Below are positions 12,420 through 26,300 of a DNA stretch of 64,000 nt, one piece after another (within the stretch, counting starts at the first letter, position 1; every line of letters begins with the position of its first letter). The stretch spans positions 3,534,001 through 3,598,000 of the forward strand of contig NC_092679.1 of the NCBI RefSeq assembly GCF_964355755.1. The letters are read 5' to 3'. Position numbers and translations under genes: made by a program. Origin of the DNA: Antedon mediterranea (lineage: Eukaryota; Echinodermata; Crinoidea; Comatulida; Antedonidae). The notes under the pieces were generated by a model. It worked only from the letters and a program-made list of their open reading frames with translations. It did no database searches and was not told the DNA's origin.

Positions 12420-13320
12420 CATCATTACAATTTCAACATTAAATGATGTATACATCTTAATATAATGCTCTAGTCTCTTAGTAAATAATGTTTACTGATT
12501 TTGTTTGTCGTAAACATTAATGCTCATCAAAATTTGCTGGGTCTTAAAGATTTTTGTTCCCCAATAACATTAATTATTTTTTAATAGGACATTTTGCAGT
12601 TTTATATTTTTTTACTTGTAAAAATACAAAACAAAGCTTTTAATGTATTTTTTAGGTAAAGCAGTCATTTCTTTTCCGATCAATTTTTGGATCAAAGTGA
12701 GTAACTAAACATACAGAAACAGGGGAAAATTTCATTTTAAAATTTTGGGCGCTAGTTCCGTTTCGCACCTGTCATTTATTTCGACTCAAAATGTGTAAAT
12801 AAACTTTATCGTGAGTACCACACCTTAGAATTAGGCCACTCTTCCCTGGTACAACAGTGTGCAATTTCGTACTATTTAGTACAGACTTGATCCAGGTATT
12901 TGTGCATGTCTTTTTATAGTAATTACGTATCCTAATAATAACAAAGAACTGACAAAAGCTACTTGCAGCATAACAATATTCTTACTAGTACAGTGCAGAA
13001 TATCAAGAGTTGAAAATTACAATTTATCTGCACTTAGGTACGTACAGTATAATTAAAACATTATTTATAGATATTCTTAATTTACAAATACAATGAATAA
13101 TATGAATTATCTGAGGGTGTCGTCCCTATTTCATTATCCTCGACTGGATGGACCACCCTCTCATAATAATAATATTGTTTGTAGTACTGTATAAGTTGAA
13201 AGGAAGGGAATTATAATTTTAAGATGTGTTAATTTTTCTTCCATGGTTGAAATGAATATAAAAAAAAAACAGGCTGAACTGATTGGATTCAAGCCAACAA
13301 TAGATACAGTGGTCTTTGTT
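12420..13320. other. Intergenic H1-H4
   Basis: No gene seen. The stretch 12545-12690 may be a strongly decayed MITE B copy (AAAGATTTTTGTTCCCC start and an ACTTGTAAAAATACAAAACAA segment), but no right end can be defined. Confidence 0.4.
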
Positions 13321-13331
13321 CACTTTGTATT

Positions 13332-13533
13332 TTTGGCGGGCGGCGGAAGAAGAAAATTAATTCATGGGTTTTTTTGTCTTTTATTAAAATTTAAGCGCGA
13401 TTGTTCGTTTAAATTTTCCGCCCAATAAAAAAATTCACATGAACACAGTCGGTAGGTAATTGTTGACTAACCGGAAAAGGTCAGTTTGAGAGCGTTGGAT
13501 TTGTTGACTCACGTCCGCATAAAGTGTATATAT
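13332..13533 (+). promoter_or_regulatory. H4 promoter elements
   Basis: E2F-like TTTGGCGGGCGG at 13332, TTTTCCGCCCAAT (E2F-like overlapping CCAAT) at about 13414-13426, ACGTCCGCAT at 13511-13520, and TATATAT at 13527-13533, about 70 nt before the ATG. Confidence 0.7.
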
Positions 13534-13583
13534 TCTTCGGCTGTTTACAGTTTTCTGCACATTTCGATTTTCGAATCGCATAA

Positions 13584-13913
<330 letters not shown>

Positions 13914-13936
13914 GCTATTCTATACACAAACCAAAA

Positions 13937-13952
13937 GGCTCTTTTCAGAGCC
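13937..13952 (+). terminator. Histone 3'-end stem-loop, H4
   Basis: Identical 16-mer, preceded by CAAACCAAAA as in the other members; AACCAAAAGAGATTT downstream is the probable U7 site. Confidence 0.95.
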
Positions 13953-13992
13953 ACAATATGAACCAAAAGAGATTTATTTTGCTTTTCTAAAT

Positions 13993-14385
13993 ATAGCCTA
14001 AATGCATTTTTACGCAATGCCGAAACTGAAGTAGCGAAAGTTAATTTTGGTTTGTAAATGAAGTCTCTAGGCCTAGGCCTATAGCTATAGCCTAGCCTAT
14101 ATAAAGTATTTATATAAAATATAATATTAATAATGAATTTATATTTATTATTAATCATAATATCCAGTAGAAAAAAAAGAAAGGAATGCGAGCTGTTTTT
14201 GGCGACATAAATATATTAAACTATTTTTATAGGCCGCGGCCTGCCTACTCACTCATCACACATACCTAGTAATAGTATGATAATAAAATTCCTATAGCTA
14301 TAGGCCTAGAGACTTCATTTACAAACCAAAATTAACTTTCGCTACTTCAGTTTCGGCATTGCGTAAAAATGCATTTAGGCTATAA
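13993..14385. repeat. Long inverted repeat between H4 and H3
   Basis: A ~80-bp arm (about 13993-14075, with GCATTTTTACGCAATGCCGA and GAAGTAGCGAAAG) recurs in inverse at about 14303-14385. The spacer of ~230 bp is AT-rich, with AGGCCT palindromes and a GGCCGCGGCC site. Possibly a foldback element; no coding content. Confidence 0.85.
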
Positions 14386-14909
14386 TTATTAACAATTGAT
14401 TGTAGGCTTGCTTGCCTAGCTAGGCCAACCCCTATTCAGTGTGTTCCTTAATATGAGTTTTACCAAAGAATATAATACTTAATAGGCCTATTCTTTCGTT
14501 TTACTGTATATTAAATATAATACAACTTCGTGGCGCTAGATAGTATAGTTCCAGGTTATATCTTTATTTATAAAATAGTATAAATACAGTATATTATTAG
14601 GCAGACTGTTTAAACAGGTTATTTTTATATGAAGCATAAGTTATTTCATCGTGTTTGTAGTAGTATACAGGACATCAATCGAGTGTTTTTAAAGAGTTTA
14701 GGAAACTCCATACTCGTTTCTTTTATAGTTAAAGCAAAAATTAATCTAGCCCTACATACAATATTTTCAAACATGAACTCAAAAGATAATATCTAAAATA
14801 CGAAGTTGTTCAAATAATGGGGCAGAATGTGTGTATCTCTCAAGGCAAGATTAAAATACAGCATTTTCTATATTATTAAGCCTTTAATACTATAGGCATA
14901 CTGTTTGTC

Positions 14910-15512
14910 AAAAACATTAAATTGTGGACAATATTTTAATTTATTTACATTTGTAGTAGTACTCGGGCGTGTACACAATTGTTGGTGCCTTCAGCACATT
15001 CCAAAACCTTTTTATTTTAGGAATATGGAATTATTAGGAATATAATTTATATTATTGATATAGGGAATCTATTCTTATATTTGTTTAAATATGTTGTAAA
15101 TGTTTCTTATAAAATAAATAGCCAATGGCAATAATGCCATTAGTTTTCGTGATATAATAATATAATAAATAAGTAAGAGTATTTTTTGTTTTAATGATAC
15201 TGTACGTACAACATTGTCAAAAACAAACAGATCAGTATACAATTCAGTGTGAATATAGTTAAACATTGTGGACAATCTTTTTTAATTTATACATCGTACA
15301 TATTTTGACAAGAGAGAGCACATCCAAAACCCGTTTATTTTAGAAATATGGAATTTTTAGGAATATAATAGGCCTAGCTAGGCCATGGGAATCTTATATT
15401 TTGTTAATATATTATTATGCTGTAATTTTTTCTTATACATAGCCGGCCGTTAGTGTTCGTGATATAAATAAGGGTATTTTTTGTTTTGTTTTAAGGATAC
15501 GTACACTGTCTT
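14910..15512. repeat. Tandem duplication upstream of H3
   Basis: The segment about 14915-15220 recurs at about 15260-15512. Shared landmarks in the same order are TTGTGGACAAT, CTTTTTATTTTAGGAATATGG versus CGTTTATTTTAGAAATATGG, TTCGTGATATAA and ATTTTTTGTTTT. Diverged, with indels. Confidence 0.75.
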
Positions 15513-15585
15513 AAATGGGTTTCTACAGCCTATTATTATTATTATTATACAGTATTGACTGTATAGGCCTAAAATAATTATTGTA

Positions 15586-15797
15586 TTCCCGCCCTTCCCT
15601 CCTTTGTCTCTAATCTGTTTTCTTTTTATTTAAATTCTCAATTTCTTTGTTCTCTTTTTGATGATAAAAACAGGCAGGCCAACGTAATCTTCCTTCTCAT
15701 TGAGAGAGATTAGTATGCGGACGTGTAATAAGCGACACATTTTGCCCAATCACATTACGTTTCCTTAATTAGATTCATGAATTGTCTCCCTTATAAA
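15586..15797 (+). promoter_or_regulatory. H3 promoter elements
   Basis: E2F-like TTCCCGCCC at 15586-15594, ATGCGGACGT at 15715-15724 (inverse of the H1/H4 motif), CCAAT at 15746-15750 and TATAAA at 15792-15797, 63 nt before the ATG. Confidence 0.75.
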
Positions 15798-15850
15798 CCA
15801 ACCTCGATCGAAAATTTAAGCATAATTTCTATTCGACATCCGAATTCTGA

Positions 15851-16270
<420 letters not shown>

Positions 16271-16305
16271 TAATAAGCCGTTCCATTAACATTTTCAAAC
16301 CAAAA

Positions 16306-16321
16306 GGCTCTTTTCAGAGCC
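16306..16321 (+). terminator. Histone 3'-end stem-loop, H3
   Basis: Identical 16-mer; GAGCAAAAGAGAATT downstream is the probable U7 site. Confidence 0.95.
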
Positions 16322-16469
16322 ACTACTTGAGCAAAAGAGAATTAATTAGCAAAATGTCTTCTTTTTTTATATTATACACAGTACTATAAACTAGGATATG
16401 CCTAACTAATGAGTAAAGGCTCATGTTTAGACTCCCATTAACTCTTAAAGTATTGGCCTACCAACCATA

Positions 16470-16830
16470 TTATACACGTGGACGTTTTTCAATTCCCGCC
16501 TAAGGTTGAATAGGCCTACAGTATAAGAAATCACCACAAAGCTTATGGTTATGCTGTATTATGTACTAGGCCTATTTCAACTCCAAAATCACTTTTTTTA
16601 CTGGTTTCCACACATCTAACATATAATTATCTGTATACTACAGACTAGGATAGGCCTATAAATAAATGAAATTCTCTTGCCTATATAGACCCCCACTAAT
16701 CTGGGCAGTATATTTCATTGCTTGTAGGTTTAAGTTATATCCATTATTAAACATTTTACACGTGGAAGTTTTTTCCAATTCCCGCCTAAAGATGAATAGG
16801 CCTGTAAGAAATCAACACAAAGCAAATAAT
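16470..16830. repeat. Duplicated promoter-like segment with TTCCCGCC
   Basis: Two diverged copies of a segment with TACACGTGGA.GTTTTT, AATTCCCGCCTAA, GAATAGGCCT and AAGAAATCA.CACAAAGC (starts near 16472 and 16756). Each carries TTCCCGCC (16493-16500 and 16779-16786). They lie ~1 kb before H2B, too far to be its core promoter. Confidence 0.7.
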
Positions 16831-17633
16831 TATTTTTAGCGTGTTGTAGGGGCCGAGGTCAACCTTGCAGTTGTAACGTCAAATTAAGTGAATTTGCCAA
16901 ATTAGGTTCGCGTTGTCCGTATCACGCAAGGCTAGGTCACCTAATTTTGCAGCACGTTTCTGGCGAGCTAATCGTGTTATTAAATATTGATATTCATTTA
17001 CAAATAAAAAAACACTGAAAATGACTAACACTTAAGTATTTCTAACACAATAATCTTTACTTATTGTATGAAATTAAATATTAAAACGGTACCTAATTTG
17101 GCAGTGGAACCTAATTTGGCGTGACACAGTACATTAAATCGTAACACGTGTTATAACGTAGTTCATACACTTGTATTTTCCTCATGTATACCACCAAACA
17201 AACAAGTATACGCATTTAATATGAATTCATTTCATTTATTGATTTTTTAATCTGGTTTTGAAATTTGAAAAAAAAAAAATGATTTAAAATTAGGATAAAA
17301 CTATTCTACATTTTGGCAAATTATGCCAACATTTTAAATGTTATATTCAACGTTCATTCCCTACACGAACTGAGGCCATAATAGGCGCAGCCAGCTTGAA
17401 ATGATAAATGCATAAGCTTACAATATATACAACCAACAAGTACATGCTTAGTGATTTTTTATTTCTTCATGGAGAAATAAATATTGATTTTACAAAGGAT
17501 TATTTTAAACTGTTATAAGAACAAACCATACAATACTGTACAATCGCCCATTGTTTAAATTTTCACAGCTTTTTCAGTTTAGAATTTAGCCTCCGGCTTA
17601 TACCAATTTTAAAACATGCGCGCTAACCAACAG

Positions 17634-17699
17634 CCAATAGGAAACGTAAACTTAACTATCCTGCCAGGAAGCCCTCATTTGCATATCTAAGGCTATAAG
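17634..17699 (+). promoter_or_regulatory. H2B promoter elements
   Basis: CCAAT at 17634-17638, the octamer ATTTGCAT at 17677-17684 (diagnostic of H2B promoters, bound by Oct1-type POU factors) and TATAAG at 17694-17699, 63 nt before the ATG. Confidence 0.85.
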
Positions 17700-17761
17700 T
17701 ACTGAGCTTGTTCAACAATTCGTCACTTCAATTTTCTCATCGTAGACTAAAATTGTAAAAT

Positions 17762-18130
17762 ATGCCACCAAAGGTTTCAGGAAAAGCTGCTAAGAAAGCC
17801 GGTAAGGCTAAAGCTGTAAGAACTACTGACAAGAAAAGAAAACGTAAGCGAAAGGAAAGCTACAGCATCTACATCTACAAGGTGTTGAAGCAAGTTCACC
17901 CAGACACCGGTATCTCAAGCAGAGCCATGGGAATCATGAACAGTTTCGTCAACGACATCTTCGAACGTATTGCAGGCGAAGCATCTCGTCTTGCTCACTA
18001 CAACAAGAAATCTACCATCACCAGCAGGGAAGTCCAGACTGCTGTCCGTCTTTTGCTTCCAGGTGAATTGGCCAAACATGCCGTCTCTGAAGGTACCAAG
18101 GCTGTCACCAAATACACCAGCTCCAAGTAG
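17762..18130 (+). CDS. H2B: Histone H2B
   Basis: Core histone H2B, 122 aa, intronless; dimerises with H2A. The basic N-tail is [19 protein letters not shown] followed by a KKRKRKRK block; the histone fold includes [20 protein letters not shown] and [19 protein letters not shown]; the C-terminus is [11 protein letters not shown] with the ubiquitination-site lysine of the family. There are no SPKK repeats of the sea urchin sperm H2B type. It lies between H3 and the second H2A, with an octamer-TATA promoter upstream and a stem-loop 29 nt after the stop. Confidence 0.98.
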   Translation: MPPKVSGKAAKKAGKAKAVRTTDKKRKRKRKESYSIYIYKVLKQVHPDTGISSRAMGIMNSFVNDIFERIAGEASRLAHYNKKSTITSREVQTAVRLLLPGELAKHAVSEGTKAVTKYTSSK

Positions 18131-18159
18131 ACACAATTTTGCAGATTCTCAAACCAAAC

Positions 18160-18175
18160 GGCTCTTTTCAGAGCC
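18160..18175 (+). terminator. Histone 3'-end stem-loop, H2B
   Basis: Identical 16-mer; TGTCCAAAAGAGATTT downstream is the probable U7 site. Confidence 0.95.
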
Positions 18176-18299
18176 ACCACATGTCCAAAAGAGATTTAAT
18201 TTGCATTACAGTATATGTGTACGTTTATTATTTGTTCTTATTTCACATAATATAGATTGGAGTATACCACAAACTCTATTTTATTTCTAAATATCGCAT

Positions 18300-19080
18300 A
18301 GGCCTAGGATTTCAGCTATAGCCTATGGGCTTGCTATTTTTATACGATTTTTTTTAAAAGTTTGAATGCTATATAGGGAAAACTGTGTATTCGGAATAGG
18401 GTGGGGGAGGCACTGAGGAATTGTAAACAAAATTAATTTTAAGAAAATACATTAGACCTGCCATTTATACGTACCTACTAAATACTGTAGTATTAATTGG
18501 AACTATGGTGCTCCATATACGATCGAATATGACACAGTATGTACCGTATACCGACAGCGTGGATTTAATACCTTTCTATATTTTATAACATTGATCCAGG
18601 AACAGAATTTCTATGTTTTTTTCTTTAAAAAAATGACAATAAATTATACTTGAATTGGACAACTTTGGATAATTTCGGTTGTGGTTATAATATGTAGAAT
18701 AGTTTAATCAATGACAACATTTTACCTATAGGCTATTATCTTACAAAGAATTAGGGATGTTGCATTGCAGAAATCAACTGAAAAAATTAATAATACACGT
18801 CTTTTGCAACCTATGTAAAGCTTATAAAAAGAGAAAAACCTGTATGTCCGAAAATAATATAGATTATAATATGTGAAATGGACCGGAGGTCATTGTTTAT
18901 TGAATAAATGAAAGAAAGAAGAAAGAAAGATTGTGTTTTATTTATCAGTGAAGTCGTTAGTGGTGCATAATATGAACGTTTTCCCTTAATTACGAAACAA
19001 TAATAAACTAAAATGACACCACTATGAATATTGTAATACAGTACAAAGTATATAACTTAACTTTTTGGACAGTGGTCGAT
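18300..19080. other. Intergenic H2B-H2A
   Basis: AT-rich. A short GAAAGAAAGAAGAAAGAAAG microsatellite lies near 18910. No gene seen. Confidence 0.5.
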
Positions 19081-19126
19081 GAACTGGACAATGGACACAT
19101 TGTAATTTTTGAAATGGGCGTTTTAA

Positions 19127-19345
19127 TTCCCGCCTGAAAAAAACAAAGAAAAAGGTAAAGCAAATACACAACAGTTAGTATTTGATATTCAACAAAGGGG
19201 TATTTCAACACAAAGCTCAAATTCCCGCCCAAAGAACAAAAGCAATACCCTGTATAATGGAGCCAGTTATCGTTGGCGCGAAAAGCTATGATTGGCTAAT
19301 TCAATCCTATCACTCCGAATGGGAGTCTCGGATAGGCTATAAAAA
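19127..19345 (+). promoter_or_regulatory. H2A-2 promoter elements
   Basis: TTCCCGCC at 19127-19134, TTCCCGCCC at 19222-19230, and a close match to the palindromic E2F site, TTGGCGCGAAA, at 19273-19283. Inverse CCAAT (ATTGG) at 19291-19295 and TATAAAAA at 19338-19345. Confidence 0.8.
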
Positions 19346-19392
19346 CCCGGTATAATTAAATTTGGTATCATTTTCTATTTTAGAAAGAATAA

Positions 19393-19785
<393 letters not shown>

Positions 19786-19816
19786 ATCATCAAAACGACC
19801 TTTTCTCAAACCAAAC

Positions 19817-19832
19817 GGCTCTTTTCAGAGCC
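19817..19832 (+). terminator. Histone 3'-end stem-loop, H2A-2
   Basis: Identical 16-mer, preceded by CAAACCAAAC; AAACAAAGGAGATTTG downstream is the probable U7 site. Confidence 0.95.
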
Positions 19833-20308
19833 ACCAAATAAACAAAGGAGATTTGATTTGCGACTCTTGTTTCATTCTGTATTGACACCACAACATAATT
19901 TTCAATGTGTACATAATACAAAAAAAAAATTGGAATACTGTACAGTACTACTACTAGGCCTACATAGTACATTTAATACACAGTCAGTACAGTAATAAGT
20001 CATTAATTCTGATCAACTGCCGATTGGCACCAGAGTTTTTTTTATATGATTATTCCATTATAAAATATGTTTTATGTAGCTACGTTCAAATATAGGAATG
20101 GTAATGAGGGTGCTCTCCTTTCTGTTGACTGTATTTGGTGATTATTGACCACCATGTTAATAACATCGGGTGTTTTACAATGAACATTAATAAATAAGAC
20201 TAGCCAACTACATACATTTTATTTCTTTTTTTTTTATTTCAACGTAACAAGTAACAGAATTGCTAACAAGAAAAACAAACGCTTTAAAACACTATGTACT
20301 GGGTGCTC

Positions 20309-23300
20309 TTAAGGTAACTTTTCAAGTTGCAATTGTATTCGCTGCCTTTCCTTCTCAATCCCTAACACTCTTACTTCAACTTTGACCCCTGGCCCTAATT
20401 CACGTCCCTTTAAGACATGATTTGGCATTCTGCTTGTATGTATCAGACCATGTTTCTGAACGCCAATATCAACAAAACAACCAAAGTGAGTGACGTTTGT
20501 GATTCGTCCGGGATAGACGCACCCACACTTCAGGTCATCCATTGACATTATTCCCACCTTGAAAAGAGGCTTCTCATATTCTGAAATTTGAAACAAACAA
20601 CACAGCACAATTTGTTATAGTATCATTTATAAATCTGTCTACACTATCAAACAAAAAAGTGTGATGTGCCCAAATATGGTAGTGATATGACATCATTGGC
20701 CCACAATTCATACCTGCTCTGATGTCATATCCTAATGGTTGTTTCAGACCGTCAATGATGAGTTGCATTGTGGGTAAACCAACATCTAGGTCTTCAGCAA
20801 GTGTCTGTACATCTGTAAAGGAGAAAATGCAAAATGTATCAGTTACTATTTTAAAAAATGTATTTTTTTAGTATGTAATAATTGTTGTACAGTCAACTCT
20901 CCCAATACCGGACTCTCCGAAAACTATCCCAATACCAGACTTTTCTTAAAGTCCAAACAGTCCCAAATTCATTTTTACCATTAACAACACATTCCAAAAT
21001 AACAGACTTTCCGAAAAACCAGACATATTTGGCCAGCTCAAAGATGTCCAGTATTGGAAGTGTATAATTAAATGCACTGCATTAATTGTACTACAGCAGT
21101 TACTGTAACGCCGACGGTTTGTACTGATGATGAAATTTGGTTGGTTTCTATGGTAACTGGGGAATGGACGAAAGCTCTGTCTACACTATCAAACTTGTGA
21201 CAAAAAAATGTGCTGTGCCCATATATGGATATGATGACATCATGTCATTATCATATTTGGGCATATCATACTTTTTTTTGTGAAATGTGCACAGAGCTTT
21301 CAAAATGTTGAGGCTGAGTTAGGAATTTTTATTTTAAGAATTGGTACCTTTTGTTTTCAATGCTTTGTTGATTTTGTCTCGCATCTGTGCTAACCCGATA
21401 GATTCTACATCTTCACCAACCATATTTAAGAAACTTTTGAACAAAAAACAGATAGAAAGTCAAGTCCATAGTACCTGCACATGTTACAAATTAAATTGAA
21501 AGAGGCTAACAACACTATTTATGTGATAGAAACGTGATTACAATATTTTTTAATTGTTAGACTTACGCAGTTGCTGATGTATAAGATTCTGGGTGGATCC
21601 ATGTTTTATCCAGTGGATTCACTTCCAAAGACTTGTCCTTTTTTTGTTTAGTTTTTTTAGACCCTTTATTCTCCGATAGAGCTTTCTTTGTCTCTTGTGT
21701 GTTGCTGTAGTTAAAGATAACATTTTACATTTACTTTCTTTATAAATTTACTCTATTAACCTCTATATAATTTCTTTGTAGAATACCATTATTAAAATGT
21801 ATTAAGAAGACATTTTAATAATATTGCATGACATTGATGTCATAAATTAAGGTGTTATAGAGGGCGCTATGTGCATATAGTAAATGGCTTTCTCCAAGTG
21901 GCCGTATTCACATTCACACTTAGGCTAGAGGAAACACTCTTAAAATAAAAAAAAAATCTATTATCTAAGTGAATACAATTTGAGTGAAATATTAAAGGAA
22001 AATATCTCACTTAAATGTGATTGGTGAATCCGGCCATTTCTAGCAATTCATTCTATGTAATACAGTATATTCTTACCTTACTGAGTTGATTGGATCACTA
22101 ATTCTGACAAACCCTGCACACTGCTCATATGACTTTTTTCCGAAACCTTTTATTTGAAGAAGTTGCTCTCGGTTAATGAAGCCGCCATTTTGTTCTCGAA
22201 ACTCAATAATCTTTTTTGCTCTTGCTGTTGTCAGTCCTGCTATTCTCCTACAAAACATACAGCAATCTAACTTAATTATAAACTGTATAGATGAATGTAT
22301 GTCATGAGGAAAAATTCACGAATGATCGGAATCAAAACGGTACGAGCGTTCCTGCTCCCAAAAGTCATCCATTCAGAAAAAGCACTGATGAAGAAAGTAA
22401 CTAGTGACTAATAAATTCGTTAGCGTCATAGAGGTGACGTTGGCATTTAAATAATTCTGTGTAACAGAATGTATTCCTCTCTTTAGACTAGAGAGAGGCT
22501 ATTATTGGTTTATCCAGGTACGCTAGGCACGAAATAGATAAATAAATTACAGAAGTTTACTGTTACCGTAACATGGATTCATTGCAAACGTTTAAGTCTA
22601 TTCCAACAAAACTGACACATTCTTCAATCACTCCGTCCAAAGCGGTTTTCATTAATTTCTCAGGCATATCATGCTGTAAATAAATAATAATAAAATTCCA
22701 GTAAAGCTCTGTCTACACTATAAAACTATATTGACAGAAAAAGTGTGATGTGGCCAAATATGGTAGTAAGATGCTCAAATATGGTAGTGGTGACATCATG
22801 TCCATATATGGGCACTTCACTTTTTTTTTATCACATAAAGTTTGATAGTGTAGACAGGGCTTAAGGCACACATACTCTACCCAACAATTCTCAGTTTATT
22901 TAAGTTACTTTTCCAATTGTTCTTTGAGCATATTGTTTTTACCTGATACATTCCAACTCCGATGTTTTTTGGATTGTTCTTTACTAATTCCACCAAAGGA
23001 TCTTGTAACCTTCTAGCTATGGATACTAAAAGAACAACAAAAACATTTAATTAATGCTGACTATGGAAGGACCTCGTTTCACATAGATATTAATGAAGTT
23101 TCAAGTAAAAAATGAATAATCTTGCGTAATTCAATTCAAAGAACATTCACGTCCAAAAGACAAAAGTAACAAAAACAAAATGGCAAGTGATAAAACAAGA
23201 AAATGGACGAAGGCAAATCCCAAAAAGATTACAATCTTGTAATATATAGAAGGAAATCCAAAAGATATTGATATGGCATCTTTAAGTCTGTAGCCAGGGG

Positions 23301-26300
23301 TTCCTCAGGGGTTCTTTAGGGGTTCTTTAAAACCCTACGCCGTAGGGTTTTAAAGAACCCTTTTCCAGAAAGACGGGGCAATGTTAGTAAATAGGTCTAA
23401 CTCATGAAAATTATTTCCATCTAATCTTATACCTAGTCAGCCAGCAGACAAATGAAATTCATCTACTAGACTAAGCCTAAATTTGTTTTAATTTTAGTTC
23501 CACTTCCACTGTCAAAATCCTGGCTACAGGCTTGGACTCTCATAAAATCTCGTCAATCAACACAATGTGTACTACCAACCTGCACTACGAACATTTGGAT
23601 CCAAATCTGGCATCTCTCTCTCAGCTTCCTCAGACACGCTGTAGATCGAGGCTCCGTCCTCGTTTACGATACTGAAACAATAATAAAAGATATTTATTTA
23701 TTTCTTTCAGTGAAACATAAAAAGTGAGCACTGAGGAGAGACAAGAGCTGTCAAAGACAACTATCGCCAAAGGATGTGTCTATCCAAATCTAATGAACCT
23801 TCATATCTATTGAGTATAAACCATTGACTTACTGTATAATAATATTCTGGGTTTATAAAGAACCTAATGTTGTACGTGAAACCTCTAAGCACTGTACATA
23901 TCATTACCCCGATCATATACTCCTAGCTAGCTAGCTAGCTAGTGGCAATCAGAGCAAAGTTGTGTCTTGACCTTACCAGGTCAGTCAGTGCCATGCTGAA
24001 ATTAGGTTAGAGGTCACAACGCCAATTTGTTTGTAATCACAAGTCAAATTTTGTTACCCTTTGTTGTCAATGTGCGACCATGATACAAGGATTCAGTTTC
24101 AACTTACCAGTACATAACATTCAATGGAGAAAACGCATGAGTCGATATTAGTTCGGAGATTGTTTTCTCAGTTTCTCGACACGCTGTGCCATTGCCAATA
24201 GCAACCATATCAGATCTTTAAGAAACAAACAAAATTAAAAACAATAGAAATAATTCTGCGAAATAAGTGAAATACATAGGTTTGTATTTTTAATTTATGA
24301 CACACCATCAAACTTTGTGAAAACAAAATGTGATGTGCCCATATAAGGACATGATGATGTCATATAACTAACATATTTGGGCATATTACACTTTTTTTGT
24401 CAAATTAGTTTGATAGCGTAGACATAGCTTAATATCCTATAAAAGTATTGGGAGAATTTCCAGTTTTTAGAAAATCTAGCATTGAGAAAGTTTTTATGAA
24501 GTAGGCCTACTACTACTACTCACCGAAAATGTGTAACCATTTCTACAAGTTTTTTTCTCTGTTTTGTATCATATTTGTTTAATAAATAGAGGACATCTGT
24601 ATGTAAAATAGAACCTGAAAAAAAAAACACAACATATTATACAGATATTGACTGCTTAGAGGTGAAATATAAGACTTGACATATATCAAAATATATCATT
24701 GTATTGTTGCTGATGTGTATTGTTATAATATATTAAATAAAAATATCGGTTTATGGTTATTTATATCTTTTACCTGTTTCAGAGATTATTGCAACTTTAC
24801 AGCCATTTTTAAAGCCTGGGTCTAATCCAATGATGACCTTTCCTCGAACTGGGGGCGTGAGAAGAAGTCGTTTTAAATTTTTAGAAAAGACATCAATAGA
24901 AGCCTTCTCGGCAGATCTTGTCAACTCTGACCTAGAAGATTAATATGTTGTGAATATAAGCCCAATGTGGGACAAATACAGTACTGTAATAAGCCTTTTT
25001 CTAAACGTATTTCCATAGATATAAAAATGTTAAATTAGTATGGTACAGATAAGCTCGAACAAATGTCTATCACATGCATCAAATAGGCTAATTACCTTGA
25101 TTAACTTTCATGTCATGGGATTTTTATGCAATTTCTCATGTTGGGATCAGCTGAGCCCATGAAATTGAAAAAAATACGAACCTAATCTGTCTGATGATCA
25201 GTGGATGTATTAGACGTTTAAAAGCATCGTCAATCGCTAGTTTGATCAAATCGTGCACATCTGGTCTAGTCTCTCTCCTGATCCAATGTCGTTGGCACCA
25301 TTGTTTAAATGATGGTTCCACATTTGCTGACAGTTCCAGCTTTACTGTCAATTCTTTCAAAGCGTCACCACGATTAAGAGCCAGTATCTGAAGTAAAAAT
25401 GATTCAGCAAGTGAGCTTGGAATTTAAATTTGGAAGTAGAAGAGTATAAATATGGCAATTAAAGATGACATGGAAAGAAATTAGAAAAACAATAACCTAG
25501 TGTATTTAAAGTCTGATTTAGTAGTTAATCTTCAATGTTCATGTTTTTTGGGGAAAATACTACAAAAACAACTTAATCATTGTTTGTTACCTGGTGGGGT
25601 TTGACATCTCGCACAAGCACCTTAAAATTAAAATAGGTTTCAAACTGTCTGTTAGTTTTATTAGTTTCTTTTTCCTCTTTTTTGGATGATTTGGACTTCT
25701 CAGATGTGACCAGCGTTCTACCATTGGATGTTCTGAAAAAGTTATATTGTTGATGCTAATAAATACTTTTAAAAATTCAAATTCAAAAACAAAGTACCAA
25801 ATCAATATATATATTTAAATCATTGTTTAAAGAACATTTATTATCATTTTACAAATAATTTTAAAAATAATACTTGTTGCAGGATTTAGCTTTTTTTATT
25901 ATTTATGTTTAAGTTTTTTAGGCTAGTTAGGGACATAGGGGGACACAACTAATCAAGCTCTTTTGAGTTTTTATGTGTTTCCTTTTCATCTTTTTTATGT
26001 TCTCATATTGTTGTTGTATATTTTCATGATTGAGGATGAATAAAGAATATTTGAATTTGAAATTTAGGTAATAATTTAGCTACATATTTTAGTATACTAT
26101 ATGTTTTTTGTTATGTGAAATTATGAAATGATAGGAGATTTCTTTTACAATTTAGACTGAGTGTGGGAAGATTTGTGGCGAATCCAGGAAAAAGGGGGAG
26201 GGGAAAGCAGGTGGCCTAAAAATGGTAAAATGAAGGGCTGAACTTAAATTGATGTCCTATCTTTTGCATTACAATATTCAAAATTTAGGATCCGCTCCTG

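Noticed and set aside
11950-12446. Long open frames on - and in another + frame across the H1 tail
   Set aside because: Composition shadows of the Lys/Ala/Pro codons of H1.
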